Assembly: GCF_000022325.1 (NCBI RefSeq)
Contig: NC_012034.1
Span: 2,479,501 to 2,543,500 of the forward strand
Length of the DNA: 64,000 nucleotides
Reading direction: 5' to 3'
Source of the DNA: Caldicellulosiruptor bescii DSM 6725
GTDB taxonomy: Bacteria; Bacillota; Thermoanaerobacteria; Caldicellulosiruptorales; Caldicellulosiruptoraceae
Program-made: the position numbers and the translations under genes
The notes under the pieces: generated by a model
What the model was told of the DNA's origin: nothing
What the model saw: only the letters and a program-made list of their open reading frames with translations
The model's database searches: none
Part shown: positions 17,518 to 26,441 of the stretch, in pieces
How the letters are laid out: each line of letters starts with the position of its first letter
Numbering within the stretch: the stretch's first letter is position 1

Positions 17518-19851
17518 TTATTCACACCATGCATGGCTAAGATAATTTTTGATTTCTTTTGCATCTTTCTTTTCCCCAACAATCTCAAATGTCCCTGTAA
17601 ACTTTATGTCTTCTGAAGATGCCCCTACCATGACCTCAACAGTGCCGGGTGAGATTACCCTGTTCATATCATAATCATAGTATGCAAACTGGTCTGGGAA
17701 GATTTCAAATACAACTTTCTTCTTTTCACCAGGTTTTAAGTGAACTCTCTTGTATGCCTTTAGCTCTTTTACAGGTCTTGTTACTAAAAACTCTTCTTTT
17801 CTTGTATACAGCTGAACTACCTCATCTCCTTCATAGTTTCCTGTATTTTCTATCTCAACCGAGATTTTTATGCTCTCATCCATTGTAATTTTTTCTTTTT
17901 CAATGGTAAGATTTTTGTATTCAAAAGTTGTATACGAAAGACCGTAACCAAATGGTAAAAATGGCTTTGAAGACATTTCAACATAGTCCCCATGCCAGCA
18001 TGATTTTCCACCGGATGGTTTGTGACTATAGTATACCGGTACTTGCCCAACATCTCTTGGGAATGAAATTGCAAGTTTTCCACCCGGATTGTACTTTCCA
18101 AAGATAACATCTGCAATCGCCTCTGCACCTTCTTCGCCCGGGAACCAAGCTTCAAGAATAGCTTTGGACTTTTGCCAGAAATTTTCGAGCGCAACAGGTC
18201 GACCGTTTACAAGAATAACAACAATGTTTTGATTTACTTTTGAAATTTCTTCTATCAGCTCTTCCTGAACACCTGGAAGTTTTAAGCTTGCTCTATCTCT
18301 TGACTCACCAGATGTGCAGTCAAGTTTTAACCCTGCCTTGTCACCAACTACAACTATAACAACATCTGCGCCCTGGGCAGCTTTTTTAGCTTCTTCAAAG
18401 CTGGACTTATCTTGAGAGTTTACATCACAACCTTTTGCATAGACTACCTCTGTATGCTTACCTATTCTTTCTTTTATAACTTCATATACAGATTTAATAT
18501 TTACAACCTTTTTGACAAATGCATCTTCATCGCCGAGGTCAACCTCTTCTTTCATAAAGAACATTTCTGTTGTTGATATGTGTGCTGGGTAAGAATAATC
18601 ACCAAGAAGATTTCTAACTGAGTTGGCATTAGGTCCTATCACAGCAACTTTCTTGAGTTCTTTTTCTTTAAGTGGCAATATACCGTCGTTTTTCAAAAGA
18701 ACCATAGACTCTTGGGCAACTTTTCTTGCAAGGCTTCTTTGCTCCTCATTGTCAAAAAGTTCTAAAATATTTTCTGTTTTTACAAATGGATTGTCAAAAA
18801 GTCCGAGCCTGAACTTCATCTCTAAAACTCTCTTCACAGCAGCATCAACAACTGCCATATCAAACTTGCCTTCTTTTAATGCCTCAATAAACTTCTCAGT
18901 AAAACACTCTATTCTTGGAAGTTCAATATCAAGTCCTGCCCAAAGAGAAATATACGCTGCCTCTTCATAAGTTTTAACCGACTTATGATAGTCTAAGATA
19001 TTTTTAACACCACTGTAGTCAGACACAAATATTCCATCGAATCTCCATTCATTCCTTGCAATTTCGGTCAAAAGCTTTCTGTTTGCATGACAAGGAATTC
19101 CGTCAATTTCATGGTAAGCTGGCATAATTGATTTTAATCCTGCCACTTTAACAGCGACCTCAAATGGATAAAGATACACTTCTCTTAGCTCTCTTTCAGG
19201 AATATGAACAGGTGCCCAGTTCATCCCACCTTCTGACATTGCATAACCAACAAAATGTTTGCCTGTTGCAATAATCTTTTCTTCAAAGTTCTTGCCCTGA
19301 ATTCCTTCAACATAACTTACTGCCATATTTGCAACAAGATATGGGTCTTCACCAAATGTCTCTTCAACCCTTCCCCATCGTGCATCCCTTGCAACATCAA
19401 TAAGTGGTGCCAAAGCCTGATGCGCACCTACAGCTTTCATCTGCAGCCTTATAACCTTTGCCATCTCTTTTACAAGTTCATTGTCAAAAGTGCAGGCAAC
19501 ACCAATGCTCTGTGGAAATACTGTTGCTTTGCTTGCCATAAAACCAGAACAAGATTCTTCATGGATTATCGCAGGAATTTTGAGCCTTGTGTTTTCAATC
19601 AAAAACTTTTGGATTTGGTTTGCTGCCTCTAAAGCCTGTTGAGGTGTGAAATTGCTCGCACCTGCAACCCTTGTAATCTGGCCAATACCATGAGGAATGA
19701 CTTTCTTTGCTTTTTCCTCAGAAAATTGGTTGTTTTCCAAAATATCTTTTACAAGCACACTTGTGAGCTGATACACCTTTTCTTCAACTGTCATCTGCTG
19801 CAAAAGCTGGTTTACCCTTTTTTCAATTGACACTTTTACTTGCACCTCCAA
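17518..19851 (-). CDS. GH3 beta-glucosidase/beta-xylosidase
   Basis: A 777-residue glycoside hydrolase family 3 enzyme without a signal peptide, so it probably works on imported oligosaccharides. It has an N-terminal TIM-barrel domain with the KHFVGYAMSEGG substrate-binding motif and the nucleophile motif FVSDYSGVKNI (the Asp). The alpha/beta sandwich domain follows (VAVIGPNANSVRNLLGDYSY), then a C-terminal fibronectin-III-like domain (FLPFGYGLSYTTFEY). Beta-xylosidase and beta-glucosidase cannot be separated from the sequence alone; the EESCSGFMA region and length resemble clostridial xylan-utilisation enzymes. The gene is monocistronic, with a promoter and cre site upstream. Confidence 0.92.
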   Translation of the reverse strand: MEVQVKVSIEKRVNQLLQQMTVEEKVYQLTSVLVKDILENNQFSEEKAKKVIPHGIGQITRVAGASNFTPQQALEAANQIQKFLIENTRLKIPAIIHEESCSGFMASKATVFPQSIGVACTFDNELVKEMAKVIRLQMKAVGAHQALAPLIDVARDARWGRVEETFGEDPYLVANMAVSYVEGIQGKNFEEKIIATGKHFVGYAMSEGGMNWAPVHIPERELREVYLYPFEVAVKVAGLKSIMPAYHEIDGIPCHANRKLLTEIARNEWRFDGIFVSDYSGVKNILDYHKSVKTYEEAAYISLWAGLDIELPRIECFTEKFIEALKEGKFDMAVVDAAVKRVLEMKFRLGLFDNPFVKTENILELFDNEEQRSLARKVAQESMVLLKNDGILPLKEKELKKVAVIGPNANSVRNLLGDYSYPAHISTTEMFFMKEEVDLGDEDAFVKKVVNIKSVYEVIKERIGKHTEVVYAKGCDVNSQDKSSFEEAKKAAQGADVVIVVVGDKAGLKLDCTSGESRDRASLKLPGVQEELIEEISKVNQNIVVILVNGRPVALENFWQKSKAILEAWFPGEEGAEAIADVIFGKYNPGGKLAISFPRDVGQVPVYYSHKPSGGKSCWHGDYVEMSSKPFLPFGYGLSYTTFEYKNLTIEKEKITMDESIKISVEIENTGNYEGDEVVQLYTRKEEFLVTRPVKELKAYKRVHLKPGEKKKVVFEIFPDQFAYYDYDMNRVISPGTVEVMVGASSEDIKFTGTFEIVGEKKDAKEIKNYLSHAWCE

Positions 19852-19884
19852 ATATGATTTTCAAAAAAACTTTGTGCTGAGGTT

Positions 19885-19899
19885 AGAAAGCGGTTTCAA
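19885..19899 (-). promoter_or_regulatory. cre (CcpA) site in the GH3 leader
   Basis: On the minus strand TTGAAACCGCTTTCT matches the cre consensus WTGNAANCGNWNNCW at every defined position. It lies about 45-60 bases downstream of the -10 box, so bound CcpA would block elongation when preferred sugars are present. Confidence 0.75.
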
Positions 19900-19944
19900 G
19901 CAATTTAAAACAATAAAAGCATGAATATTATTCTATTTGTATTA

Positions 19945-19974
19945 ATTATAACATCATTTGATTTTCAACATCAA
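19945..19974 (-). promoter_or_regulatory. Promoter of the GH3 gene
   Basis: On the minus strand TTGATG (19969-19974), an 18-base spacer, and TATAAT (19945-19950). The 5' leader would be about 90 bases. Confidence 0.6.
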
Positions 19975-20052
19975 TCGTGATTTTATGAAATTTCATATTA
20001 AATACTTTATTCAAATATTATCAGTAAAAGTTACAAAATTAAAGTTTAATAA

Positions 20053-20080
20053 AGGCTGCTTGCTTTTTTGCAAGCAGCCT
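20053..20080 (-). terminator. Terminator of the lactate permease gene
   Basis: AGGCTGCTTGC (20053-20063) pairs perfectly with GCAAGCAGCCT (20070-20080) around a six-base loop, about 90 bases after the permease stop codon. The T-tract on the minus strand is moderate (TTATTAAACTTT). Confidence 0.7.
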
Positions 20081-20169
20081 ATCAAATATTGCCTCTGAAT
20101 CTTTTATTTAGAAAATACTCTTTAACATGAGTTACATATCAAAATCTAATCTTAAATTTTTTCAAAATA

Positions 20170-21735
20170 CTATACTGTAAAATTCCTTAACACAAAGCTA
20201 ATTATCCCCGCAATAAACGCCATTATAAGCGAAACCACAAGGGTTGTCTTTAATACCTTTGACTCCTCGCCAATTGCATCAATTGCAGCAGCTGCATTTT
20301 GAAGCTTTGAAGGTGAAATACCTGATGCAAGCCCACCACCGAAAGCAACAGCTGCAACCATCAAAAGTGGAGACAGCCCAAGCAAGTTTGAGGTTTCAAT
20401 GGTATACTTTGCAAACATGGCAATGGTAGATGTTTCAGTACCTGTAATGAAACCGCCCAAGATGCCCAGATATGGAGCAATAAAAGCATATATGTTTTTG
20501 AATCCCTTTGCCGAATATTCTGCAAGCACATAAACAATGTTGTGCGCCCTTTTCAAAAGTTCATAGCCATTTTGTGTCTTTTGATAGCCTGAGTACATCA
20601 TAACATATGCCATTAAGAAAAACACAGTTGAAGACCAGAAAGGTTTTGGAATTCTGGATTTTGTTTTTTCCCATACACTCTTTAGCTGTTTGCCATTCAT
20701 CTTGAAGATGAAGATTGAAATAACTGTTGAGAGCAATATCCATGTGTACGACTGCCAGATAACTCTTGTGAAAATAGGCTTTATTTTTGGTCCTTTCATT
20801 ACTTCAACCGGCATTGAAAGTTTGTCATACAAAAATTCTCTTATAGGAGTAATGAGATTTGTAATGAGAATAAAGACAACCAGCAGTATCCACGGAGATG
20901 TTGCTTTTATTATCCCCATTGTCTTTTCAACTTTTCTATCTTCCTCTGTAAAATGGCTTGAGTCATATACTCTTTTACCAAGAAGTTTGAGAATTACCAT
21001 CATAACAAGCATTATTAGGATTCCTGCAAAGATGCCAGTGATAACTGGCGCTTTTACCAAAATTGCAAGTTCTGCTGCTGCATAAGATGTAAGCCCAACA
21101 ATTATGGCAGGGATAAAACCTCTTTTGACAAACTTGCTATTGCCAATTATAAAAAGCATTGCAAGTGATATTGTAAATGAAACAACTCCAACAAACGGCA
21201 AAAAGTACCTTGCAGCTGTTATCAAATCCACATTTGCAATCTGTGAAAATACAACCAAAGGTGTACCAAGAAGAGCATATGTACACAGCGCATCAAACCC
21301 GACTGCAGACAGGGCAATTGCAGCAAAGGTTGAATAACCAAGCCCAATCAAAATTGGTGGAAGCACAGTCACAGGAACAGCTCCGGTTGCCGCCAGAAAG
21401 GTCCCAAATCCCACGTTCAAAATAAGTGCCTGAAACACTTTGTCATCCTTTGACAAACCTTTTACAAATACAATAATTCTTCTCATTGCACCTGCTGACT
21501 CCATGACATTGAGCTGCAGGATTGATGTGACAACAACTAAGGATACAGGAAGTGCTGCTAAAAAGCCCATAATAGATGATTTTAGAACAACATCAAATGA
21601 GGTTTTAAAATACACAACGGCAATCAAAGCTGTTACAACCCATCCGACAAGCCCTGCCACATCTGCAGTCTTCTTTGCAAAGATGAGAAGAAATAAGACA
21701 AGTAAAATTGGCAAGACACTTAAAAATAAATCCAT
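20170..21735 (-). CDS. lctP: L-lactate permease family transporter
   Basis: A 521-residue protein with about 12-14 membrane segments and the LctP family pattern: GFLAALPVSLVVVTSI near the N-terminus, GFGTFLAATGAVPVTVLPP, FDALCTYALLGTPLVVFS and GGFITGTETSTIAMFAKY near the C-terminus. It is expected to be a proton- or sodium-coupled transporter of lactate or glycolate. In a fermentative organism it could export or re-import lactate. It has its own terminator; the HD gene upstream is separated by about 97 bases, so cotranscription is uncertain. Confidence 0.88.
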   Translation of the reverse strand: MDLFLSVLPILLVLFLLIFAKKTADVAGLVGWVVTALIAVVYFKTSFDVVLKSSIMGFLAALPVSLVVVTSILQLNVMESAGAMRRIIVFVKGLSKDDKVFQALILNVGFGTFLAATGAVPVTVLPPILIGLGYSTFAAIALSAVGFDALCTYALLGTPLVVFSQIANVDLITAARYFLPFVGVVSFTISLAMLFIIGNSKFVKRGFIPAIIVGLTSYAAAELAILVKAPVITGIFAGILIMLVMMVILKLLGKRVYDSSHFTEEDRKVEKTMGIIKATSPWILLVVFILITNLITPIREFLYDKLSMPVEVMKGPKIKPIFTRVIWQSYTWILLSTVISIFIFKMNGKQLKSVWEKTKSRIPKPFWSSTVFFLMAYVMMYSGYQKTQNGYELLKRAHNIVYVLAEYSAKGFKNIYAFIAPYLGILGGFITGTETSTIAMFAKYTIETSNLLGLSPLLMVAAVAFGGGLASGISPSKLQNAAAAIDAIGEESKVLKTTLVVSLIMAFIAGIISFVLRNFTV

Positions 21736-21832
21736 ACTACCATCAATCCCCCTTCTACCATCCTACAGATTTTATTCTCAAGACCAGCGCAAAATCCCAT
21801 TTTGAGCTGGCCATCCTACCAGTTCTACACCC

Positions 21833-22294
21833 TCATACTTCAAACATCTTTTCAAGCATGAAAAGTCCCATCTTTGTTTTGAAGTATTTGTGCTTTATAC
21901 TCTTTATTGTTTCGACGTCCATAGAGTCTTCATATATATTTACAAGAAAATCTGCTTCAACAAGGATTTGAAAGTCAATGTCATCTATCTTTGAATATGA
22001 ATGATGGTTGCCGATAAGAAAAAGAATCCTCTCAAGTTTATGTTTTTCAACATCTATGTGCGACAAAATTTCTTTTGCAACCTCTGGTCCCTCAATCTCT
22101 TGCAGATGACCTGCTGTGGAGTTGTACTTTTGTTCACACATCTTAATCCCAATATCATGCAAAAGCGCTGCAGCTTCTAAAATATACTGTTTTTTGCCGT
22201 CCAAACCTTCCGCCTTTCCAATCAGTCTTGCAAATGAAAATACTTTGAGCGCATGGTTTATTCTTCTCACATCATTTTTGAAATATTTTATCAT
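21833..22294 (-). CDS. HD-domain phosphohydrolase
   Basis: A 153-residue protein with the metal-binding HD motif in AALLHDIGIKMCE and a second histidine in IGNHHSYSKID, as in HD-superfamily phosphohydrolases. The size and VRRINHALKVFSFARLIG start are those of a stand-alone HD protein. The target nucleotide or phosphate ester is unknown. No good RBS precedes the ATG at 22294. The frame stays open upstream but offers no clear alternative ATG/GTG/TTG close by. Confidence 0.75.
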   Translation of the reverse strand: MIKYFKNDVRRINHALKVFSFARLIGKAEGLDGKKQYILEAAALLHDIGIKMCEQKYNSTAGHLQEIEGPEVAKEILSHIDVEKHKLERILFLIGNHHSYSKIDDIDFQILVEADFLVNIYEDSMDVETIKSIKHKYFKTKMGLFMLEKMFEV

Positions 22295-22368
22295 CTCAAG
22301 TGCAATTGAATCAATAGAAATCCACTGTACAACCCCCTGTTTGTAAAATTTCTGCCAAATTACAAAAC

Positions 22369-22397
22369 GGCCAATGGCAAAATTTTCGCCACTGGCC
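22369..22397 (-). terminator. Terminator of the glutamate synthase operon
   Basis: On the minus strand GGCCAGTGGC pairs with GCCATTGGCC (one G-U pair), followed by GTTTTGTAATTT. It lies 20 bases after the last gene of the operon. Confidence 0.8.
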
Positions 22398-22417
22398 AGA
22401 TGTCATATTCTGGATTA

Positions 22418-23170
22418 TTAATAAGCATACAGCTTTCCGTATGGGCGTTTGTTGTAAGGAATTAGCTTGTAAAATGGCTTTGACATTATATACTCTTTGC
22501 TATATCCAAAATGCTTTACAAACTCTGTAACATATTTGTCAATGAATTTGTAATCTTCTTCTTCCATATCAACAACTTTAACCTCTTTCCCAAGCTGATA
22601 TGGCTGCAGCTGACCGCGAAGATACATAATACCACCGTGCATACCTGTTCCACAGTAAAGCCCTGTTATAGGCTCACCATCTTTTAATGTAAGACCTAAA
22701 ACAATTATCCTTCCACCTGCCATGTACTCGCCAAGAAAATCTCCTGCTTTCCCACCAACTACCAATACAGGAATCTTGTCTTGATACTCCTTCATATGAA
22801 TTCCTACTCTGTAACCAACGTCACCTTTTATGAAAATCTCGCCGCCGCGCATTCCATAGCCTATAATATCCCCTGCAGAACCATGAACTATTATTTTGCC
22901 CGCATTCATGGTGTTTCCAATACCATCCTGACCGTTTGCAAATACCTCAATTGTAAGCCCGTTCATGAACGCAGCTAAATCGTTTCCAGGGGTGCCATAG
23001 ATGTTAAGTTTTCTATCCGGGAATGTCAATCCATCGCCAATGTAGCGCTGGCCGTTTACGTTTATCAAATCTATCTCTTTATACCCTTCATTCAAAGCAT
23101 TTTCTATCATCTCATTCAATTCTTTGTAATGTATGCCTTTTGCATCTATGGTAAGCTTATGAAGATTCAT
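22418..23170 (-). CDS. Glutamate synthase GXGXG (structural C-terminal) domain as a separate subunit
   Basis: About 250 residues, corresponding to the C-terminal beta-helix domain of the large glutamate synthase subunit. Repeated glycine patterns are seen, for example FANGQDGIGNTMNAGKIIVHG, GDIIGYGMRGGEIFIKG and GGKAGDFLGEYMAGGRI. In fused enzymes this domain packs between the amidotransferase and FMN domains. I choose the ATG at 23170 because the GGGGGTG site lies at the alternative GTG start (23185). It begins directly after the stop of the flavoprotein gene. Confidence 0.9.
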   Translation of the reverse strand: MNLHKLTIDAKGIHYKELNEMIENALNEGYKEIDLINVNGQRYIGDGLTFPDRKLNIYGTPGNDLAAFMNGLTIEVFANGQDGIGNTMNAGKIIVHGSAGDIIGYGMRGGEIFIKGDVGYRVGIHMKEYQDKIPVLVVGGKAGDFLGEYMAGGRIIVLGLTLKDGEPITGLYCGTGMHGGIMYLRGQLQPYQLGKEVKVVDMEEEDYKFIDKYVTEFVKHFGYSKEYIMSKPFYKLIPYNKRPYGKLYAY

Positions 23171-23171
23171 T

Positions 23172-24440
23172 TTAAGCTTTTGCACCCCCTAAAATCTTCT
23201 CTTGCCTTATTTCCTTTGGCAAATCTAAATATCCAAAGTCCTCGTCAAGAAGCCTGTGTTTTATACTCTCAACGTTAAAGCCTTCTTTTATCATATTAGT
23301 TATCATACCTGCTCTGTCAATTGAGTTTATAAACATAAAGCCAACAACTCTACCATTTTTGAGATATATCTTTCTGTAAGTATTCTTTTCCTTATCATGT
23401 TTTACCAAAACTTCTATATCATCAGAGTTTGGCACAACAATCCCTGCTGTTATCATGTGAACATCAAAAAATCCTATTGAGTTCATTGGAAATCCTCTAT
23501 CAAATGTCTTTTGGGCCCCTGCCATGTTATACCCTGCTGTCTCACCTTGATTATAAGCATTTGGCCAGATTGGAATTACCCTTTGCTGCTCAAACACAAA
23601 GTCGTATCCTTCTGCACAATCCCCTGCTGCATAAACATCTTGTATATTTGTTTCCATTTTGTTGTTTACAACAATTCCGCGGTTGATCTTAAGCTCTGTT
23701 CCCTTCAAAAAGTCAATATTTGGCACAACACCTATTGCAAACACAACTATATCACAATCTAAAACCTCACCATTTTTGAGCTTTACTTTTTCAACCTTGC
23801 CATCGCCTAATATCTCATCAACAGATGTTTCGAGTTTGAAAACTATACCATGCTTTTCAAGCTCGTCCTGGACTATCCTTGACGCTTCCAAATCCAGTAT
23901 AGAACCCAAAATCCTGTTTGCAAGTTCAACAACAGTTACATCTAAATTCCTTTTGATGAGCGCTTCTGCGGCTTTGAGCCCGCTCAGTCCCGCACCAACT
24001 ACTACTGCTTTTTTTGCACCATTTTTGATAGCCTCATCTATCGCCTTTACATCGTCAAACTTTATGAATGTAAACACATTTTTGAGTTCAAACCCTTTTG
24101 TTGGCGGGATGAAAGGCTTTCCACCTGTTGCAATAAGGAGCTTGTCGTATTTTACCTTTTCACCATCGTCAAGTATAACTTCTCTGCTTTTGAAATCAAC
24201 TGCTACCGCTTTTTTGCCAAGTTTCGCCTCTACCTTGTTTTTCTCATAGTAGTCCTCATCTCTGATATACATTTTGCTTTCGTCAACTTTCCCGCCAAGG
24301 TAGTAAGAGATGAGTGGTCTTGAATATACCCTGTATTTTTCATCTGATATAACAACAATAGGGTTTTGCGTGTCAACCTTTCTTATCGCTTCAATACATC
24401 CGCACGCAGCAACAGAGTTGCCTATTATAACATACTTCAT
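23172..24440 (-). CDS. FAD/NAD(P)-dependent oxidoreductase subunit of split glutamate synthase
   Basis: A 422-residue two-dinucleotide-fold flavoprotein. The FAD motif is at the N-terminus (MKYVIIGNSVAACGCIEAI), the NAD(P) motif is VVGAGLSGLKAAEAL, and the second FAD contact is VYAAGDCAEG. It is related to nitrite-reductase/rubredoxin-reductase-type enzymes. Its place between the ferredoxin and the GXGXG subunits suggests it brings electrons from NAD(P)H into the glutamate synthase complex. Other redox roles cannot be excluded. Confidence 0.85.
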   Translation of the reverse strand: MKYVIIGNSVAACGCIEAIRKVDTQNPIVVISDEKYRVYSRPLISYYLGGKVDESKMYIRDEDYYEKNKVEAKLGKKAVAVDFKSREVILDDGEKVKYDKLLIATGGKPFIPPTKGFELKNVFTFIKFDDVKAIDEAIKNGAKKAVVVGAGLSGLKAAEALIKRNLDVTVVELANRILGSILDLEASRIVQDELEKHGIVFKLETSVDEILGDGKVEKVKLKNGEVLDCDIVVFAIGVVPNIDFLKGTELKINRGIVVNNKMETNIQDVYAAGDCAEGYDFVFEQQRVIPIWPNAYNQGETAGYNMAGAQKTFDRGFPMNSIGFFDVHMITAGIVVPNSDDIEVLVKHDKEKNTYRKIYLKNGRVVGFMFINSIDRAGMITNMIKEGFNVESIKHRLLDEDFGYLDLPKEIRQEKILGGAKA

Positions 24441-24461
24441 TGATAAGCTCTTCCCCCTTTT

Positions 24462-24929
24462 TTAGACCTCTTTGATTTCAAGGGCCTCGTTTGGACAGTT
24501 TTTAACGCACGCAGGCTCGCCCAGCTCTAAACACAAATCACATTTAGACGCTGCTTTTTTGTTCTCCCCACGCCTTACTGCCCCATGCGGGCATGCCATT
24601 ATACACGACCAGCACCCAACACACTTTTCCTCATCACAGATTATCCTACCATCTTCAAGCCTCTTCATTGCACCTGTGATACATGCCTTTGTACATGGAG
24701 CGTCATCGCAGTGCCTGCACTGCAGGGCAAATGTGGTCCATGTTCCGCTTTTTTCTTCAATCAGAATTCTCGGTGTTGGTTTTGAATCCTTATGTTTTAT
24801 ATAAAGCTTTACAAGTTCATGAGCCTTTATATTTGGTTTTTTGTATTTAGAGTGAGCATACACACAGTAAACCTCGCACAGGTGGCACCCTACACACACA
24901 TCTTCTTTCGGGAAAATCTTTTTTGCCAA
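24462..24929 (-). CDS. Polyferredoxin (four [4Fe-4S] clusters)
   Basis: A 155-residue electron-transfer protein of the CooF/HycB type. Four cysteine groups are visible: CVGCHLCEVYC, CRHCDDAPCTKAC, CVGCWSCIMACP and CDLCLELGEPACVKNCP. It probably passes electrons between the NAD(P)H flavoprotein downstream and the FMN subunit upstream. The start is TTG at 24929 with a GAGAGGGGG site before it. Confidence 0.87.
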   Translation of the reverse strand: MAKKIFPKEDVCVGCHLCEVYCVYAHSKYKKPNIKAHELVKLYIKHKDSKPTPRILIEEKSGTWTTFALQCRHCDDAPCTKACITGAMKRLEDGRIICDEEKCVGCWSCIMACPHGAVRRGENKKAASKCDLCLELGEPACVKNCPNEALEIKEV

Positions 24930-24932
24930 AGC

Positions 24933-26441
24933 TTATACCCCCTCTCCTGCATGCTTGACACCTAAGATTTCCATCTCTTTCTCTGTAAGTCCAACTGCTC
25001 TGAGCATCAGCCTGTTTCCTCTCAAACTCTCCAGAGCATTTATTCCCATCAAGCCCAGCATCTCTTTTATCTCATGGCTCCAAGCCTTCAAAAGGTTTGC
25101 TGCTCTTCTTGCTCCAATCTCAGGATTGAGTCTTTTTACCAAAACAGGGTCCTGTGTTGCTATTCCCCAGTTGCATTTACCTGTGTGGCACTTCTGGCAA
25201 ACATGGCATCCCAATGAAATTAGCGCTGCTGTTCCAATGTAGACCGCATCAGCACCAAGTGCTATAGCCTTCACAACATCTGCGCTGTTTCTAATTGAAC
25301 CTGCAACAATTATGGACACCTGGTTTCTAATTCCTTCTTCTCTGAGCCTTGAATCAACAGCTGCTAAGGCAAGTTCTATTGGAATACCAACATTGTCTCT
25401 AATTCTGAGCGGTGCTGCGCCTGTGCCACCTCTCACACCATCGATTGTGATAAAGTCAGCACCTGCTCTTGCAATACCAGAGGCAATTGCCGCAACGTTG
25501 TGAACAGCTGCAATTTTAACACCAACAGGTTTTGTATAGTTTGTAGCCTCTTTTAAAGCAAAGATTAGCTGGCGCAAATCCTCAATTGAGTAAATATCAT
25601 GGTGCGGAGCTGGTGAAATAGCATCAGAGCCAATTGGAATCATTCTTGTTCTTGATACCTCTTCACCAACCTTTTCACCAGGCAAATGCCCGCCAATTCC
25701 CGGCTTTGCACCCTGACCAATCTTTATCTCAATTGCCGCACCTGCGTTCAAATAGTCAACGTCAACACCAAATCTTCCTGATGCGCACTGAACAATTGCT
25801 CTTTCTTTGTATTTATAGAGTTTCTGATGAAGCCCACCTTCGCCTGTGTTCCAATATGTTCCTACTTCAACAGCTGCTGCTGCCAAAGACTCGCAAGCGT
25901 TTAGTGAAATAGAACCAAACGACATTGCAGAAAACATAATAGGTACCTCTAATTCAAGCTGGGGCGGAAGCTTTGTTTTTAGATTTCCGTTCTCGTCAAA
26001 CTCAAGCTTGTCAGGTTTTCTGCCAATAAAGGTTTTCAGCTCCATTGGCTCTCTTAAGGGGTCAATTGACGGATTTGTAACCTGGCTTGCGTTTATTAAA
26101 AGCCTATCCCAGTAAATTGGTATTGGTTTATCATTTCCCATGCCAGTTAAAAGTATTCCGCCTGTCTCTGCCTGTTTGTATATTTCATTTATATAAGCTG
26201 GAGTCCAGTTAGCATTTTCTTTGAATGCATTTTCTGTCTTTTTTATAGTAAGCGCCTTTGTTGGACACATAACAACACATCTGTGGCATGCAACACACTT
26301 TGATGAGTCTGCCACTACTCTGTCTTCCTCTTCATCATATTCATGAACTTCGTTTGCACACTGTCTTACACACACTTTACAGCGAATGCACTTTGTTTCG
26401 TCCCTTACAACCTCAAACTCATTTTCATATAGCGAAATCAT
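24933..26441 (-). CDS. Glutamate synthase FMN/ferredoxin domain subunit
   Basis: About 502 residues. The N-terminus has two [4Fe-4S] motifs (CIRCKVCVRQC and CVACHRCVVMCP), followed by the FMN-binding synthase barrel (MFSAMSFGSISLNA, GEGGLHQ, GQGAKPGIGGHLPG, ITIDGVRGGTGAAPL). The CHVCQKCHTGKCNWGIATQDP segment is a cysteine cluster matching the 3Fe-4S site of GOGAT. It converts 2-oxoglutarate plus ammonia to glutamate. The start is the ATG at 26441, overlapping the stop of the upstream amidotransferase gene (ATGA). An upstream in-frame start is not credible because it lies inside that gene. Confidence 0.93.
   Translation of the reverse strand: MISLYENEFEVVRDETKCIRCKVCVRQCANEVHEYDEEEDRVVADSSKCVACHRCVVMCPTKALTIKKTENAFKENANWTPAYINEIYKQAETGGILLTGMGNDKPIPIYWDRLLINASQVTNPSIDPLREPMELKTFIGRKPDKLEFDENGNLKTKLPPQLELEVPIMFSAMSFGSISLNACESLAAAAVEVGTYWNTGEGGLHQKLYKYKERAIVQCASGRFGVDVDYLNAGAAIEIKIGQGAKPGIGGHLPGEKVGEEVSRTRMIPIGSDAISPAPHHDIYSIEDLRQLIFALKEATNYTKPVGVKIAAVHNVAAIASGIARAGADFITIDGVRGGTGAAPLRIRDNVGIPIELALAAVDSRLREEGIRNQVSIIVAGSIRNSADVVKAIALGADAVYIGTAALISLGCHVCQKCHTGKCNWGIATQDPVLVKRLNPEIGARRAANLLKAWSHEIKEMLGLMGINALESLRGNRLMLRAVGLTEKEMEILGVKHAGEGV

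Larger units (their letters stand above)
19852..20169 (-). other. Regulatory intergenic region of the GH3 gene
   Basis: This 318-base gap holds the terminator of the lactate permease gene (20053-20080), the GH3 promoter (19945-19974) and a cre site in the 5' leader (19885-19899). I see no small gene in it. Confidence 0.7.
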
